From the NCBI RefSeq assembly GCF_040564635.1, contig NZ_CP159837.1, positions 1,429,001 to 1,493,000 on the forward strand: a stretch of 64,000 nt of DNA. The letters are read 5' to 3'. A model generated the notes under the pieces. That model did no database searches. It had not been told where the DNA came from and worked only from the letters and a program-made list of their open reading frames with translations. How positions within the stretch are numbered: position 1 is the first letter of the stretch; every line of letters begins with the position of its first letter. This DNA comes from Planktothricoides raciborskii GIHE-MW2. GTDB lineage: Bacteria > Cyanobacteriota > Cyanobacteriia > Cyanobacteriales > Laspinemataceae. This document shows positions 24,493 through 33,970 of this stretch, piece after piece. A program made the translations under genes and the position numbers.

Positions 24493-25110
24493 TTAATCGG
24501 CTACGGCAAAAATTTCTTGAGCGGTTAACTTTAATTCAGGAAATGCGGCGGAAATAATCGGCTGTTCCCCGCGAAATTGTTGGACTTGATATTCCCCATC
24601 GATTAATTGATACACGGACAAAGTAGGCTGTTTGGGGTCGCCAATATATCGTTTGCCCCCTAATGCTAAATAATCCACAATCCAATATTCGGGTATTTCT
24701 AGGGCTTCATAATCAATTAATTTATATCCATAATCATCCCGCCAATTGGTACTGACTACTTCTATAATCAGTTTGATGGTTTTCCCCTGAGTAATGGTGG
24801 AGCGTTTTTTCCAGAGGTTTTCATCGGCTAAAGCGGTTTGATCTAGGACGATCACATCGGGATTATACCCGGATTTATCTGTGTCTACGGGTTTCACGAT
24901 CGCCTGTCGAGGAATGATATAAGGCAGTTCTAGGCGATCGATTTGTACGCCTAGCTTCAGTGCGAGAAAACCGGCAACTTGTTCATGGGTTCCTGTAGGC
25001 TGCATTTCAAAAATTTCTCCATTGCGTAATTCATAACGACCGTATCCGTCTGGATATTGTTCAAAAAATTCTTCCAATGTGATTAATTTTGGGAGAGTTT
25101 CTGCCAGCAT
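24493..25110 (-). CDS. Uma2-family (DUF820) restriction-endonuclease-fold protein
   Basis: 205 residues. Typical Uma2 layout: LITLEEFFEQYPDGYGRYELRNGEIFEM, GTHEQVAGFLALKL, YNPDVIVLDQTAL (PD), KLIIEVVSTNWRDDY (E-x-V-S), EYWIVDYLA. These give the PD...E-x-V variant of the PD-(D/E)XK site. Uma2 proteins are very abundant in cyanobacteria; function is unknown and many copies may be non-mobile solo nucleases. Single gene, no partner. Confidence 0.92.
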   Translation of the reverse strand: MLAETLPKLITLEEFFEQYPDGYGRYELRNGEIFEMQPTGTHEQVAGFLALKLGVQIDRLELPYIIPRQAIVKPVDTDKSGYNPDVIVLDQTALADENLWKKRSTITQGKTIKLIIEVVSTNWRDDYGYKLIDYEALEIPEYWIVDYLALGGKRYIGDPKQPTLSVYQLIDGEYQVQQFRGEQPIISAAFPELKLTAQEIFAVAD

Positions 25111-25565
25111 ATTGACCTCCGCTTAGGGGTTGACTGATGTTCTTAGTATTTTGTTGGTATTTGGTGATTTGTTATTTCATTTGTCTGAAATTCGTATCTA
25201 TGGTTTAATTATATTGTATCACAAGTTTAATCAATGGGTTGATGAATAAGAAATTATCAATTATAAAAATTAGACAAAGGAACCTTTTAAAGGGTTTTTA
25301 TTTTTTGTGGTGAATGCTCACCCTAATTATTCTATAAGTCTTCTATAAATTATTAATTTTTTTGTATGTCTATAATTTAGCGATCGCGCAGGTAATTGAG
25401 AGATATTTTTTCCAACGATTAAGCGAAAATTATTCAAGTAAAAGAAAAGCATGACAATTTTGATTCAATAATTTTATAGATATAATCAAGTCCATTGAAG
25501 CAACCCTGACGCCAAATTAAAAGCAAGTCATTCGGCTTTTCTCTTACTTAAATAATGATGCAGAA
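25111..25565. other. AT-rich spacer without recognisable gene
   Basis: 455 bp, A/T-rich, with a single HIP1 at 25381. No ORF with credible coding character, no hairpin of note. It separates two minus-strand nuclease-like genes, so promoter elements for the Uma2 gene are expected near 25130-25250. Confidence 0.6.
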
Positions 25566-26708
25566 TTAGGCAGATTTAATTTCCTGAATCACCCATTCAA
25601 AGGTTTCATAAATCCGCTGTAAAGCTGTTTCATCTTGCAACGTAGACAAGCGAAAATTGGGTAAGCGGGTTTCGGTGGCATTCATGGGCAGGGCTAAACC
25701 GATCGCACTCATGCGCGATCGCAACTCTAACCAGGTTTCCGGCTCGTCAAACGGGGTTTGAGCGGCATAACTGCTAGAAGAAATTAAAAATTCTCCCGAA
25801 ATTCCCACCGTAAATAAGGGGGTAGATTTTCGCCCTTTTGGGGCAAATTTGGCGGCAAATCCGCCATAAGCACCACCGCGTCCCCAGTGAATTTCCACTT
25901 CGGGTTTTTGGCGAATCCAATCATAAAGTTTTTTGGCTAATTCCGCCTCTTCTCGGCCTTGTCTTGCCTTAAATTCTTTAAAGAAAGAACTCTCATCCCA
26001 CTGTCTTCTTTCCCGCGTGGTACTGGATTTTTTCTGTTGGGCACCGGCAGTTTGACCAATTAATCGGGGGACTAACGTTCTCTGGCCATCTTCGCTGAGA
26101 TACTGCTTAATTTCCAACCCCAAAACTTCCGTAGGATCCATTTGTTCGTTCAGGAATTCTACCACTCGTCGCAGTTCCCCAGGAATTTCATCGGCAACAA
26201 AAACTAAGCGAAATTTGCCCGCTTGGAGATTGGTTTTTACCTGACTCCAAAACCCTTCTTCGTTGGCATCTTCACCGAGAAACTCTTCAAAGACTTGTTC
26301 TGGATCTCGACCGACTTCGCGGCAGTTGACTTCAAACTGGGTCACAATGGACTCAAAAGGCCAGTAAATTAAAGCATTGGCCGCATAGTCAATCATTTGA
26401 CCCAGCATTTTTTGCCGCATTTCTGCATCGCGACTGCGCTTCACTTCAACCAGTGTGGGAATGCCGTCTTGATCGATAAATAAATGATCCAAGTTCCACC
26501 GATCTACCCCATCTTCTTCTGGGGCAATGGCTGATTCCCGATTAATCGATAACCAGCGTCTCGGAGTCGCCCGATCGATTTGATCTCCAGCTAAAATATT
26601 GGGATATTTTTCCAATAATTCTTGAAGTTGATCTTCCGAGTCATAAGCTTTTTCTGTCATTTCCACTAGGCGATCGTCGTCGTCGATCAGATAAATGCCT
26701 CCACCCAT
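25566..26708 (-). CDS. PD-(D/E)XK nuclease-like protein of unknown role
   Basis: 380 residues. Residues 10-100: EDQLQELLEKYPNILAGDQI, then RWNLDHLFIDQDGIPTLVEVKRSRD, a D-x(12)-E-V-K arrangement typical of the PD-(D/E)XK (NucS/DUF91-like) nuclease core, and QKMLGQMIDYAANALIY after it. Residues about 150-215 look like a second conserved domain (FRLVFVADEIPGELRRVVEFLN, EIKQYL). The C-terminal part includes WGRGGAYGGFAAKF and ends with a helix. It might be a DNA-processing or defence protein; no methyltransferase or helicase adjoins it. Confidence 0.7.
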   Translation of the reverse strand: MGGGIYLIDDDDRLVEMTEKAYDSEDQLQELLEKYPNILAGDQIDRATPRRWLSINRESAIAPEEDGVDRWNLDHLFIDQDGIPTLVEVKRSRDAEMRQKMLGQMIDYAANALIYWPFESIVTQFEVNCREVGRDPEQVFEEFLGEDANEEGFWSQVKTNLQAGKFRLVFVADEIPGELRRVVEFLNEQMDPTEVLGLEIKQYLSEDGQRTLVPRLIGQTAGAQQKKSSTTRERRQWDESSFFKEFKARQGREEAELAKKLYDWIRQKPEVEIHWGRGGAYGGFAAKFAPKGRKSTPLFTVGISGEFLISSSSYAAQTPFDEPETWLELRSRMSAIGLALPMNATETRLPNFRLSTLQDETALQRIYETFEWVIQEIKSA

Positions 26709-26856
26709 GAAAATTTCCTCTTGTTGATTAGTTTAATTGGGATTACCTGATTGATTTCATGGTGCCAGCCCATCAATCATCATTAAAGATAATGATCGGT
26801 GGGTCAGCATCTTCAACACTTAACATGATTATGTAATTTGGTGTAACTAGCTCTGG

Positions 26857-27702
26857 TTAAGAGAGTTTGCCAGTAAACACCCTTTGTGCTGGCCCGGTCA
26901 TGTAAATTCTTTCGTTAGATTCTGACCATTCAATGACTAATGAGCCACCGGGCAATTCAATGGTCGCCTTTCTCTCACACCGACCTATAATGAATCCGGC
27001 CACCAGGGCGGCACAAGCCCCAGTCCCACAGGCGAGAGTAATTCCCGCCCCCCGTTCCCAGACGCGCATTTTCAGGTAATCAGGTGCGACCACTTGAACA
27101 AACTCGACGTTGGTGCGCTGGGGAAAGATGGGGTGATGCTCAAATTGTGGGCCGATGCTTTCTAGGGCAATTTCCGCTACATTATTCACAAAGGTAATAC
27201 AGTGAGGATTGCCCATGTTGACGCAAGTCACCTTCCAAGTTTGACCGGCGACTTCCAAGGGTTGAATGATCACCCGACAGTCTTCTTCCATCAAGGTGGT
27301 GGGAATTTCTGCGGCGGTTAACCGGGGAACTCCCATGTCAACGGTGACTTGGCCATCGGCTTGGATTTGCGGGGTAATCATCCCGGCCAGAGTTTCAATA
27401 TGATAGGTCTGTGGGGTACGGCTTGGGGCTTGTAAATCCGCCAAAAACCGAGCTAAACAGCGGATGCCATTGCCGCACATTTCCGGTTCCGAACCATCGG
27501 AGTTGAAAATCCGCATTTTGTAGTCGGCATCTGGGGATGTGGCCGGTAGTGCAAAAATTACCCCATCAGCCCCAATCCCAAAATGGCGATCGCACAGTTG
27601 TACCGCTTGAACGTCCGTCAAAATGGGTTCACTTGATTGGCGATTATCAATCAAAATGAAGTCATTTCCTAACCCGTGGTATTTAGTAAACTCAATAGTC
27701 AT
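26857..27702 (-). CDS. dapF: Diaminopimelate epimerase
   Basis: Interconverts LL- and meso-diaminopimelate for lysine and peptidoglycan synthesis, using two cysteines. 281 residues, normal length. [15 protein letters not shown] start, first catalytic Cys in [13 protein letters not shown] (about residue 75), [10 protein letters not shown], second catalytic Cys in [16 protein letters not shown]. It is divergent from hfq, an arrangement known from other cyanobacteria. Confidence 0.97.
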   Translation of the reverse strand: MTIEFTKYHGLGNDFILIDNRQSSEPILTDVQAVQLCDRHFGIGADGVIFALPATSPDADYKMRIFNSDGSEPEMCGNGIRCLARFLADLQAPSRTPQTYHIETLAGMITPQIQADGQVTVDMGVPRLTAAEIPTTLMEEDCRVIIQPLEVAGQTWKVTCVNMGNPHCITFVNNVAEIALESIGPQFEHHPIFPQRTNVEFVQVVAPDYLKMRVWERGAGITLACGTGACAALVAGFIIGRCERKATIELPGGSLVIEWSESNERIYMTGPAQRVFTGKLS

Positions 27703-27835
27703 AGCCTTGTTTATTCACAATATTGCTGATTGCCATGTCAATGGCTAGTTTAAACAGGGAATCAAGGAGGGTTAACCACCCTGAATACACCACAATCGAT
27801 CGCAAATAGTACACATTCATTGGATCAATTTGATT

Positions 27836-28048
27836 ATGCCTGACTTTGATACCAGTCTCCCTAGCATTCGCCAAATCCAATCGTTAATCACCGATAAAAA
27901 AGAGGTAGAACTCAAATTGGTGACGGACGATCTCTTGGTGGGCAAGATTTTTTGGCAAGATATGGAGTGCATCTGCATTCTGGATCACTACGATCAAAAA
28001 ACCATTGTTTGGCGACAAGCAATTGTTTATATGAAGCCGAAACCCTAA
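27836..28048 (+). CDS. hfq: Hfq, cyanobacterial type
   Basis: 70 residues from ATG 27836; the earlier TTG at 27830 adds two residues and is less likely. It matches cyanobacterial Hfq: LPSIRQIQSLITDKKEVELK, LVTDDLLVGKIFWQDM, and Sm2-like IVWRQAIVYMKP. Cyanobacterial Hfq lacks the canonical KH motif and acts in type IV pilus function by binding PilB more than as a general sRNA chaperone (family knowledge). Followed by tandem repeats. Confidence 0.93.
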   Translation: MPDFDTSLPSIRQIQSLITDKKEVELKLVTDDLLVGKIFWQDMECICILDHYDQKTIVWRQAIVYMKPKP

Positions 28049-28129
28049 ACCCGGATGGCGGTACAGGGTTATGGACTAATGGGGTTCCAGCTTATTCTTC
28101 TGCTGAATGTTCGATCCCAGATGTCTCCC

Positions 28130-28232
28130 CAGATTCATACGCCACTTGGCGCCAGTTGACGCCAGTTGACGCCAGTTGACGCCAGTTGACGCCAGTTGAC
28201 GCCACTTGACGCCACTTGGCGCCACTTGCTCT
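28130..28232. repeat. 10-bp tandem repeat (GACGCCAGTT)
   Basis: Nine contiguous 10-mers from 28141 to 28230, central five identical (GCCAGTTGAC), outer copies GCCACTTGAC/GCCACTTGGC. All frames across it are repeat translations (ASTGVNWRQL). Confidence 0.95.
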
Positions 28233-28390
28233 ACTTGGGGAGACCCCAAGACCCGTTCATGGTTCGCCAGTTGTTCATGGGGGAAACCCCCAAGACCACA
28301 CTGGCTCACCGCACTGGCTTCTCTACCTGGGGAGACCCCAAACCTGTCCCCGGGAAGGCGGGGAACCGCAGTGGCTTTAGATTCGTTCTT
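28233..28390. repeat. Chain of GGGG/CCCC mini-hairpins
   Basis: CTTGGGG-AGA-CCCCAAG at 28234-28250, TGGGGGAAACCCCCA near 28277-28291, CTGGGGAGACCCCAAA near 28330-28346 and CCCCGGGAAGGCGGGG near 28350-28366, each separated by CACTGGC- or CGCCAGTT-like words. It is a relative of the 12001-12135 element. Confidence 0.8.
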
Positions 28391-28440
28391 CAATGATTGA
28401 CTGACTGCTGTCACCATCACTAAAGGATTTTCAGTGGCTA

Positions 28441-30741
28441 TCAATACCGGGACAATAGTGAAAGCTGAATTTGCTTCAGATCGGCTAATCGTCCACGCAG
28501 AAATAGCAGATCCCCTGCTTGAATTGTCATATCGCCGTGAGGAAATTGGATGAAATGCCCCTCGCGGCGAATGGCAAATACTTGGATCTGGTATTTTCGC
28601 CGCAGATCCAGATTGGCTAGAGTTTCCCCTGCCATCGGACTGCCTAGTGGCACTCTTAACCATTGGCAACACCGGCTTTCGCTCTCGACGGCAATTTCTC
28701 CCGATGCCAGTTGACTAAAGGTACTGATTTCTGCCGGTGTTCCGATTAATAAGAGGCGATCGCCCTCTAACAGAAGCGTCTCCCCATTGGGATAGTCGAT
28801 TTCTTCCCTCGATGACCGCCGAATGGCCATCAAACTGACTCCAGTCAGGCGGCGCAAATCCACCTCTGTCAAAGTCATCCCGACTAATGGCGACGCTTCC
28901 GGCAAATCCAGCCATTTGGGATTCATGTCTTGGGTGGCAGCTTTAAGCTGTCGGGAAACTTCCGAGGCAGTTAGGGATGAGCGTAAGCCTTCGTAATGAT
29001 GGCTGCGAATTTTGCCGATTTCTCGTTGAATGCCACTGAGAGAAAATCCCACGGTCAGCAATAAATGGGTGGATAATTCCAGGCTGACTTCAAATTCTGA
29101 CTGGACAACCTCACGGGCACCGAGTTGATAGAGGAGTTCGATATCTTCTTCTTGGTTGGCTTGGACGACGATATCCAAGTCGGGGGATAATTCTAGGGAA
29201 CGCTTCAGACATAGCCTGGTACTCATGGAATCCGGCAGGGCGATCGCCATTGCCTTAGCATGACGGACTCCCGCTGACTCCAGCACGTGCAAACTCGCGG
29301 CATTGCCATAAATATAAGGAATGCGATCGCGAAGCGGTGCGGATGCACTATCGCTCTCGCGGTGCGGTGTACTATCGCTGCGTAACTCTTGAATCGCCGC
29401 TTCCGACAAATCAATCACCACCACGGGATAATTGTGGGCTTGCAACAACTGCACCACCTTACGACCCACGCGCCCATAGCCACAAACCACCACGTGATTT
29501 TCTCCGGGCAGATCCTCCGATCGCCCCAAAATTGTCCCGGTTTGGTCAAAATAGGGCATGAACCAGGGGACTGTTTCGGCCCAGTCCAGGAGTTTGGGCA
29601 TTAACTTTAACAACAAAGGCGTCACCATCAAGGTGACAGCGGTTGTCCCTAAAATAAACAAATACACCGGACGGGAAACCAGCCCCAACCCCAAAGCCCG
29701 CGCTGTCAGCACAAAAGAAAATTCCCCAATTTGGGCTAATCCCAAACCCACTAACAACGCCGTTCTCAGGGAATAACCAAATATCATCACTAACGGGGTG
29801 GTAATCAAAAATTTACCCACCAACACCAAAGCCACCAATCCTAAAATCAATTCCAGATGGTTCCACAGGAAGATCGGATCGATCAGCATTCCCACGGAGA
29901 CAAAGAAGAGGGCGGCAAAAATATCTCGCAGGGGTTCAACATAAGTTAGGGTTTGATCCGCGTATTCCACCTCGGAAATCATCAACCCAGCCACAAAAGC
30001 CCCCATTTCGATGGAAAATCCCAGATGTTCCGTCAACAGGGCAATGCCCAAACACAAAACCACCACACCGAGCAAAAATAATTCGCGACTTTCGGTTTTA
30101 GCCAGTAAGCGCAACAAACGGGGCACCACAAAAATGCCCGCCAGTACCGCCCCCCCCGCAAACAGGGCAATTCTCAGTAAAGCGTTAAGCAGCGCCATAC
30201 CAATGGCTTCTGCCGGTTCGTCCAAAGCCGGTAATACCGCCAACATGAAACCCAAGGCAAGGTCTTGGACGACTAAAATCCCCAGCATGACTTGACCGTG
30301 GGGGGTTTCCGTCTCATTGCGTTCGATCAAGCACTTGAGTACCACCGCTGTGGAAGACAGGGACAGAATGGCTCCCAGGAATACCCCCTGGGCTGGTTCG
30401 AGTACCCAGCCTAAGCTCAAGGAAATCAAAGTGGTGACGGCAATGGTTAAGCCAATTTGTAAGCTACCTCCACCGAGGGCGATCGCTTTTACCTTCCGCA
30501 GTTCGGCAAAGGAAAACTCAACTCCCAAAGCAAACAGTAGCAACGCCACACCAAATTGAGCCAAGGTTTCCACTTGAATAAATTCTTTAATCCATCCCAG
30601 ACTTGCCGGCCCAACGATCATCCCCCCTAGGAGATATCCTAATAATGGTGGTTGACGCAGCGCAGACGCCAACAGTCCCCCGGCAGCGGCCACCGCTAAA
30701 ACGGTTACAAGGTCAATAATGAGTCTAAAGTTTTCTGGCAC
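28441..30741 (-). CDS. KefB/KefC-type cation:proton antiporter with RCK domains
   Basis: 766 residues. Residues 1-385: about 12 transmembrane helices of the CPA2 family (GYLLGGMIVGPASLGWI, GVALLLFALGVEFSF, LSSTAVVLKCLIE). Residues about 413-560: RCK/TrkA-N Rossmann fold (HVVVCGYGRVGRKVVQLL, VVVIDLSE). Residues about 610-765: two TrkA-C domains (SPLVGMTLTEVDLRRLTG, SPMAGETLANLDLRRKYQ). It likely exchanges K+ or Na+ for H+ at the plasma membrane, gated by a nucleotide or ligand at the RCK part. The two C-terminal domains are an internal duplication. Confidence 0.93.
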   Translation of the reverse strand: MPENFRLIIDLVTVLAVAAAGGLLASALRQPPLLGYLLGGMIVGPASLGWIKEFIQVETLAQFGVALLLFALGVEFSFAELRKVKAIALGGGSLQIGLTIAVTTLISLSLGWVLEPAQGVFLGAILSLSSTAVVLKCLIERNETETPHGQVMLGILVVQDLALGFMLAVLPALDEPAEAIGMALLNALLRIALFAGGAVLAGIFVVPRLLRLLAKTESRELFLLGVVVLCLGIALLTEHLGFSIEMGAFVAGLMISEVEYADQTLTYVEPLRDIFAALFFVSVGMLIDPIFLWNHLELILGLVALVLVGKFLITTPLVMIFGYSLRTALLVGLGLAQIGEFSFVLTARALGLGLVSRPVYLFILGTTAVTLMVTPLLLKLMPKLLDWAETVPWFMPYFDQTGTILGRSEDLPGENHVVVCGYGRVGRKVVQLLQAHNYPVVVIDLSEAAIQELRSDSTPHRESDSASAPLRDRIPYIYGNAASLHVLESAGVRHAKAMAIALPDSMSTRLCLKRSLELSPDLDIVVQANQEEDIELLYQLGAREVVQSEFEVSLELSTHLLLTVGFSLSGIQREIGKIRSHHYEGLRSSLTASEVSRQLKAATQDMNPKWLDLPEASPLVGMTLTEVDLRRLTGVSLMAIRRSSREEIDYPNGETLLLEGDRLLLIGTPAEISTFSQLASGEIAVESESRCCQWLRVPLGSPMAGETLANLDLRRKYQIQVFAIRREGHFIQFPHGDMTIQAGDLLFLRGRLADLKQIQLSLLSRY

Positions 30742-31192
30742 AGAATTGGGAGAAATAATCTAGAAACTATTGTAAATTATTAAATATTATATCAGAATAT
30801 TCTCATAACTCGTCAAATGCTAATTCGGTTCTAGATGTAGTTCTAGATGTAGGGTGGGCATTGCCCACCAATTTACCCGATTAAACCCAGAAAATGACAA
30901 GATTCCTAAGTGATGTAATTATATATCATTTGCTAATTTTTACTATTCAATTAATTTATTCCTAACCCAAATGAACTAACCAAATTATCCGAACATTCCT
31001 TAAACCATATAAAGGTAATTTCGTTAATTTCTCTCCTGTGGCCATAAAGCCTTTTCCCTAGCTGGCATTAATTCAGCATTGTGTATTATTTCTTGGGCTA
31101 TCGCCGGTTGTCGGTTGCCGGTTGCCGGTTGTCGGTTGCCTAAATTACTCAGTAAATCTTATTCCCTTGATCAATCTTTTTATTTTCTCATT
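30742..31192. other. Spacer with short hairpin and CGGTTGC heptads
   Basis: GGTGGGCATTGCCCACC (about 30852-30869) is a near-perfect hairpin; TTCTAGATGTAG is duplicated just before it. At 31103-31140 there are five CGGTTGC/CGGTTGT heptads. No gene; the in-frame extension of the next gene across the heptads (CRLPVAGCRLP) is an artefact. Confidence 0.7.
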
Positions 31193-31723
31193 ATGCCATT
31201 ACCCGTCGGATTTCCCCCACCCACAGAGGTTCAGGTGATTTCAGTTAAACAATATCCTGAATATCGCGCTGTCACCTATACTCACACTGGTGCGGTTCAA
31301 CAAGCCAGTCAAGTGGCTTTTAATCCCTTATATCAGCATATCAGTAGTAACAATATTGCTATGACTACTCCGGTGGAAGTGCGTTACTATGGTGATTCAG
31401 GGATACAAATTGACGCCTACAGTGATTCCCACAGTCATGCGGAAGTTTCATTTCTTTATGCAGATCCAACGATTACCCCAAGGGCGATCGCGCCCAATGT
31501 GAAAGTCACCGATTACCCCGCGATGACCGTAGTCAGCATTGGCATTGCCGGGGCTTATACTTGGGAGAGTTACCAAACTCATTTACAAGCATTACTCGAT
31601 TGGTTAAGTCAACATTCTGAGTATAAAATTGTGGGAGAACCCCGACGCTTTCTTTATAATTCGCCGATGACTCCCGAAGCTTTGAAGCGGAGTGAAGTGC
31701 AAATCCCCATTGAATTGCATTAA
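31193..31723 (+). CDS. SOUL-family heme-binding protein
   Basis: 176 residues from ATG 31193 (MPLPVGFPPPTEVQVISVK). SOUL pattern: EYRAVTYTHTG, FNPLYQHISSNNIAMTTPVEVRYY, the domain's second half VSFLYADPTITP, VKVTDYPAMTVVSIGIAGAYTWESYQ, EYKIVGEPRRFLYNSPM. Related proteins bind heme or tetrapyrroles in plants and animals; the bacterial role is unclear. No signal peptide, so cytoplasmic. Confidence 0.9.
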   Translation: MPLPVGFPPPTEVQVISVKQYPEYRAVTYTHTGAVQQASQVAFNPLYQHISSNNIAMTTPVEVRYYGDSGIQIDAYSDSHSHAEVSFLYADPTITPRAIAPNVKVTDYPAMTVVSIGIAGAYTWESYQTHLQALLDWLSQHSEYKIVGEPRRFLYNSPMTPEALKRSEVQIPIELH

Positions 31724-31882
31724 TTGTTGTTTGTTGTTTGTTGGTTGTTGTTTGTTATTTGTTATTTGTTGCTTCTTGCTTGTTGCTTGTTATTTGTTGC
31801 TTGTTATTTGGTGGAGGAGATATAATCCTAATAACAAACAACCAACAACGAACAACAAGCAACAACCAACGAACAAAGAATT
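31724..31882. repeat. Inverted heptad-repeat hairpin
   Basis: A T-rich arm of TTGTTGTTTGTTATTTG-type heptads (31724-31812), a 25-bp centre (GGTGGAGGAGATATAATCCT), and an A-rich arm AATAACAAACAACCAACAACGAACAAC (31832-31882). Arms are complementary over about 50 bp, so a long imperfect hairpin can form between the SOUL and band-7 genes. Confidence 0.85.
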
Positions 31883-31905
31883 CGCTAAATAGGAGCACAA
31901 ATATC

Positions 31906-32865
31906 GTGAACACTTTTCTGATTTTATTTGTTCCTTTTGCCTTGGTATTACTAGGCGCTTATATTGCCACGTCGATTAAAGTCGTCAATGAAGGCAACGA
32001 AGCTTTAGTAGAACGGTTTGGCCGATTTAATCGCAAGTTAAAACCAGGGATCAATTTTATTGTCCCTTTATTAGACTCTGTGGTGCTAGAGGATACTCTC
32101 CGAGAACAAGTTTTGGATGTGGCAGCACAAAAAGCAATTACCAAAGATAGTGTTTCCATTGAAGTGGATGCGATTGTTTATTGGCGGATTTTTGATTTAG
32201 AAAAAGCTTACTATGCCATTAATAATCTAGAGTTAGCGATCGAAAATCTCGTAAATACGACATTGCGATCGGAGGTAGGAAAAATGAAGCTAGAGCAAAC
32301 ATTTTCCGCCACCACTGATTTAAATAGAACTCTATTACCAACCTTGGATCAGGTGACCTCTAATTGGGGAGTTAAAATTCTCCGCGTCGAGGTACAACAC
32401 CTCAATTTACCCCAAAGATTAATCGAGTCAATGGAGTTAGAACGCGCCGCCGAAATTAGAAAACGCGCCAGTATTGCGGAAGCCGAAGGATTGGCGGAAT
32501 CCATGAATTTAATCATTCAAACTTTACAGAGTCAAGGGAAAACTCCCCCCAATATGAACGAGATTCTAAAGTTTTTAATTGCTCAAAAATATGTCCAAGC
32601 TTCTCAAGAAATTAGTAAAAGTCCCAATAGTAAAATTATTTTTATGGATCCCAAAGCTTTAACCGAAAGCATCAATCGATTGATGGAATCAGACACTATG
32701 CAGTTATTAAATCCTGACTTGCCGATTCCTGGGACACCGGGAACCATGAATGGGGGGATACAGGGGGGCGGCAGTACGTCCTCAAATCCGACATCTTATG
32801 CTTCGTCAAACTCTAATTCTCCTACAATCAATTCACCGTTACCGGGAAATCAAACAAGTTCCTAA
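31906..32865 (+). CDS. SPFH/band 7 (stomatin-like) protein
   Basis: 319 residues from GTG 31906, with AGGAG 10 nt upstream; upstream frame extension across the repeat hairpin is rejected. An N-terminal hydrophobic anchor (FLILFVPFALVLLGAYIA) is followed by the stomatin core VVNEGNEALVERFGRFNRKL, PGINFIVPLLDSVV, REQVLDVAAQKAITKDSVSIE, VDAIVYWRIFD, LRSEVGKMKLEQTFS and the coiled-coil ERAAEIRKRASIAEAEGLAE. The C-terminal 60 residues are Ser/Asn/Pro-rich. Likely membrane microdomain scaffold. No NfeD protease partner nearby. Confidence 0.93.
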   Translation: MNTFLILFVPFALVLLGAYIATSIKVVNEGNEALVERFGRFNRKLKPGINFIVPLLDSVVLEDTLREQVLDVAAQKAITKDSVSIEVDAIVYWRIFDLEKAYYAINNLELAIENLVNTTLRSEVGKMKLEQTFSATTDLNRTLLPTLDQVTSNWGVKILRVEVQHLNLPQRLIESMELERAAEIRKRASIAEAEGLAESMNLIIQTLQSQGKTPPNMNEILKFLIAQKYVQASQEISKSPNSKIIFMDPKALTESINRLMESDTMQLLNPDLPIPGTPGTMNGGIQGGGSTSSNPTSYASSNSNSPTINSPLPGNQTSS

Positions 32866-33061
32866 AATATTCTGGATCATTCTATCTACCGCGATCGATT
32901 CAAAATTCCCAGGGATTTTGATTGGTAGAAGTAGCAGTGATTTTTTTCGTAAAATATGTCAAAAATATTAACAAAAATTTTATATTTTGACCCCATTTTA
33001 CCATCTATAGTTAATTTTCGTTTATTTTCATCATATCCTAGAGCGGAGAGGTCAATTATAT
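32866..33061 (+). promoter_or_regulatory. AT-rich leader of the FkbM gene
   Basis: 196-bp A/T-rich spacer. GGAGAGG at about 33046-33052 serves as the ribosome site for ATG 33062. No hairpin terminator is seen after the band-7 gene. Confidence 0.4.
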
Positions 33062-33970
33062 ATGAAATTTGTCACCTATTTTAAAAATTTAGTTTATCAA
33101 AAATTTCCCCGATTTATTTTTCGGTGTTTAACCAACGAAGAACGAGTAATCTATAAATTAAATAAATATAATTTTTCCATGCTTCTCAGTTTAGGAGACA
33201 ATGCCATTAGTCGGCCAATATTAGTCAAGGGAGAATATGAACAATCAGTGACTAAAGTATTGATTAAATATTTTAAGCCAGACCTGCATTTTTTAGATAT
33301 TGGGGCTAACTTAGGATATTATAGTTTGTTGGTAGCCAGTCAGTGTCCTCATGCTAAAATATATAGTTTTGAACCAGATGAAAAAAACTTTCATTTATTC
33401 ACCACCAGCATTCTTTATAATCAGTTTCAGAATCAGATTCAATCTTATGGTTTAGCTGTCAGTGACCAAAATAAAAATATCGTGATTTCAGACTTAGGAA
33501 ACGGGGCAAATTATGGGGCTAGGTTCACCGGCAATAACGCCCAAGAGTTACGGGCTTATGTTCATGGAGAGAATCCTTATTATGAAGAAATACCAGCAGT
33601 TAGTTTAGATGATTTTTTACCAGATATTCAAATAGATATTGTCAAAATTGATATTGAAGGGTATGAACCCTTTGCCCTCAAGGGAATGGTCAACCTATTA
33701 AAAAAGAATCGACCGATTATTTTTGCTGAATTTGCCCCGTCTAACTTAAAATTTTTCGGCAAAATTGAACCGCCAGAATTTCTAGAATTTTTTACCAATC
33801 TTGACTATACCATCAATTTAATCGATCGCCAAGGCCAGGTAATTGCTTACGAGCAAAATATAGACCAGTTAATTCAAGATTTTGGCACTTATCAAACACA
33901 TCATCTCGATCTGATTTTCTTGCCCCTTTTGTTGCCCCTTGGGGAAAAGAGTGAGTCAAACCCTGTCTGA
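33062..33970 (+). CDS. FkbM-family SAM-dependent methyltransferase
   Basis: 302 residues. FkbM core: FLDIGANLGYYSLLVASQ (SAM-binding motif I), KIYSFEPDEKNFHLFTTSI, AVSDQNKNIVISD, VSLDDFLPDIQIDIVKIDIEGYEPFALKGM, PIIFAEFAPSNLKFFG. This family O-methylates sugars, lipids and natural products. Monocistronic and AT-richer than upstream genes, with no glycosyltransferases nearby, so the substrate cannot be inferred; possible horizontal acquisition. Confidence 0.92.
   Translation: MKFVTYFKNLVYQKFPRFIFRCLTNEERVIYKLNKYNFSMLLSLGDNAISRPILVKGEYEQSVTKVLIKYFKPDLHFLDIGANLGYYSLLVASQCPHAKIYSFEPDEKNFHLFTTSILYNQFQNQIQSYGLAVSDQNKNIVISDLGNGANYGARFTGNNAQELRAYVHGENPYYEEIPAVSLDDFLPDIQIDIVKIDIEGYEPFALKGMVNLLKKNRPIIFAEFAPSNLKFFGKIEPPEFLEFFTNLDYTINLIDRQGQVIAYEQNIDQLIQDFGTYQTHHLDLIFLPLLLPLGEKSESNPV

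Noticed and set aside
31738-31905. Hydrophobic N-terminal extension of the band-7 protein
   Set aside because: It is the translation of heptad repeats; GTG 31906 has a good AGGAG site and matches the family start.
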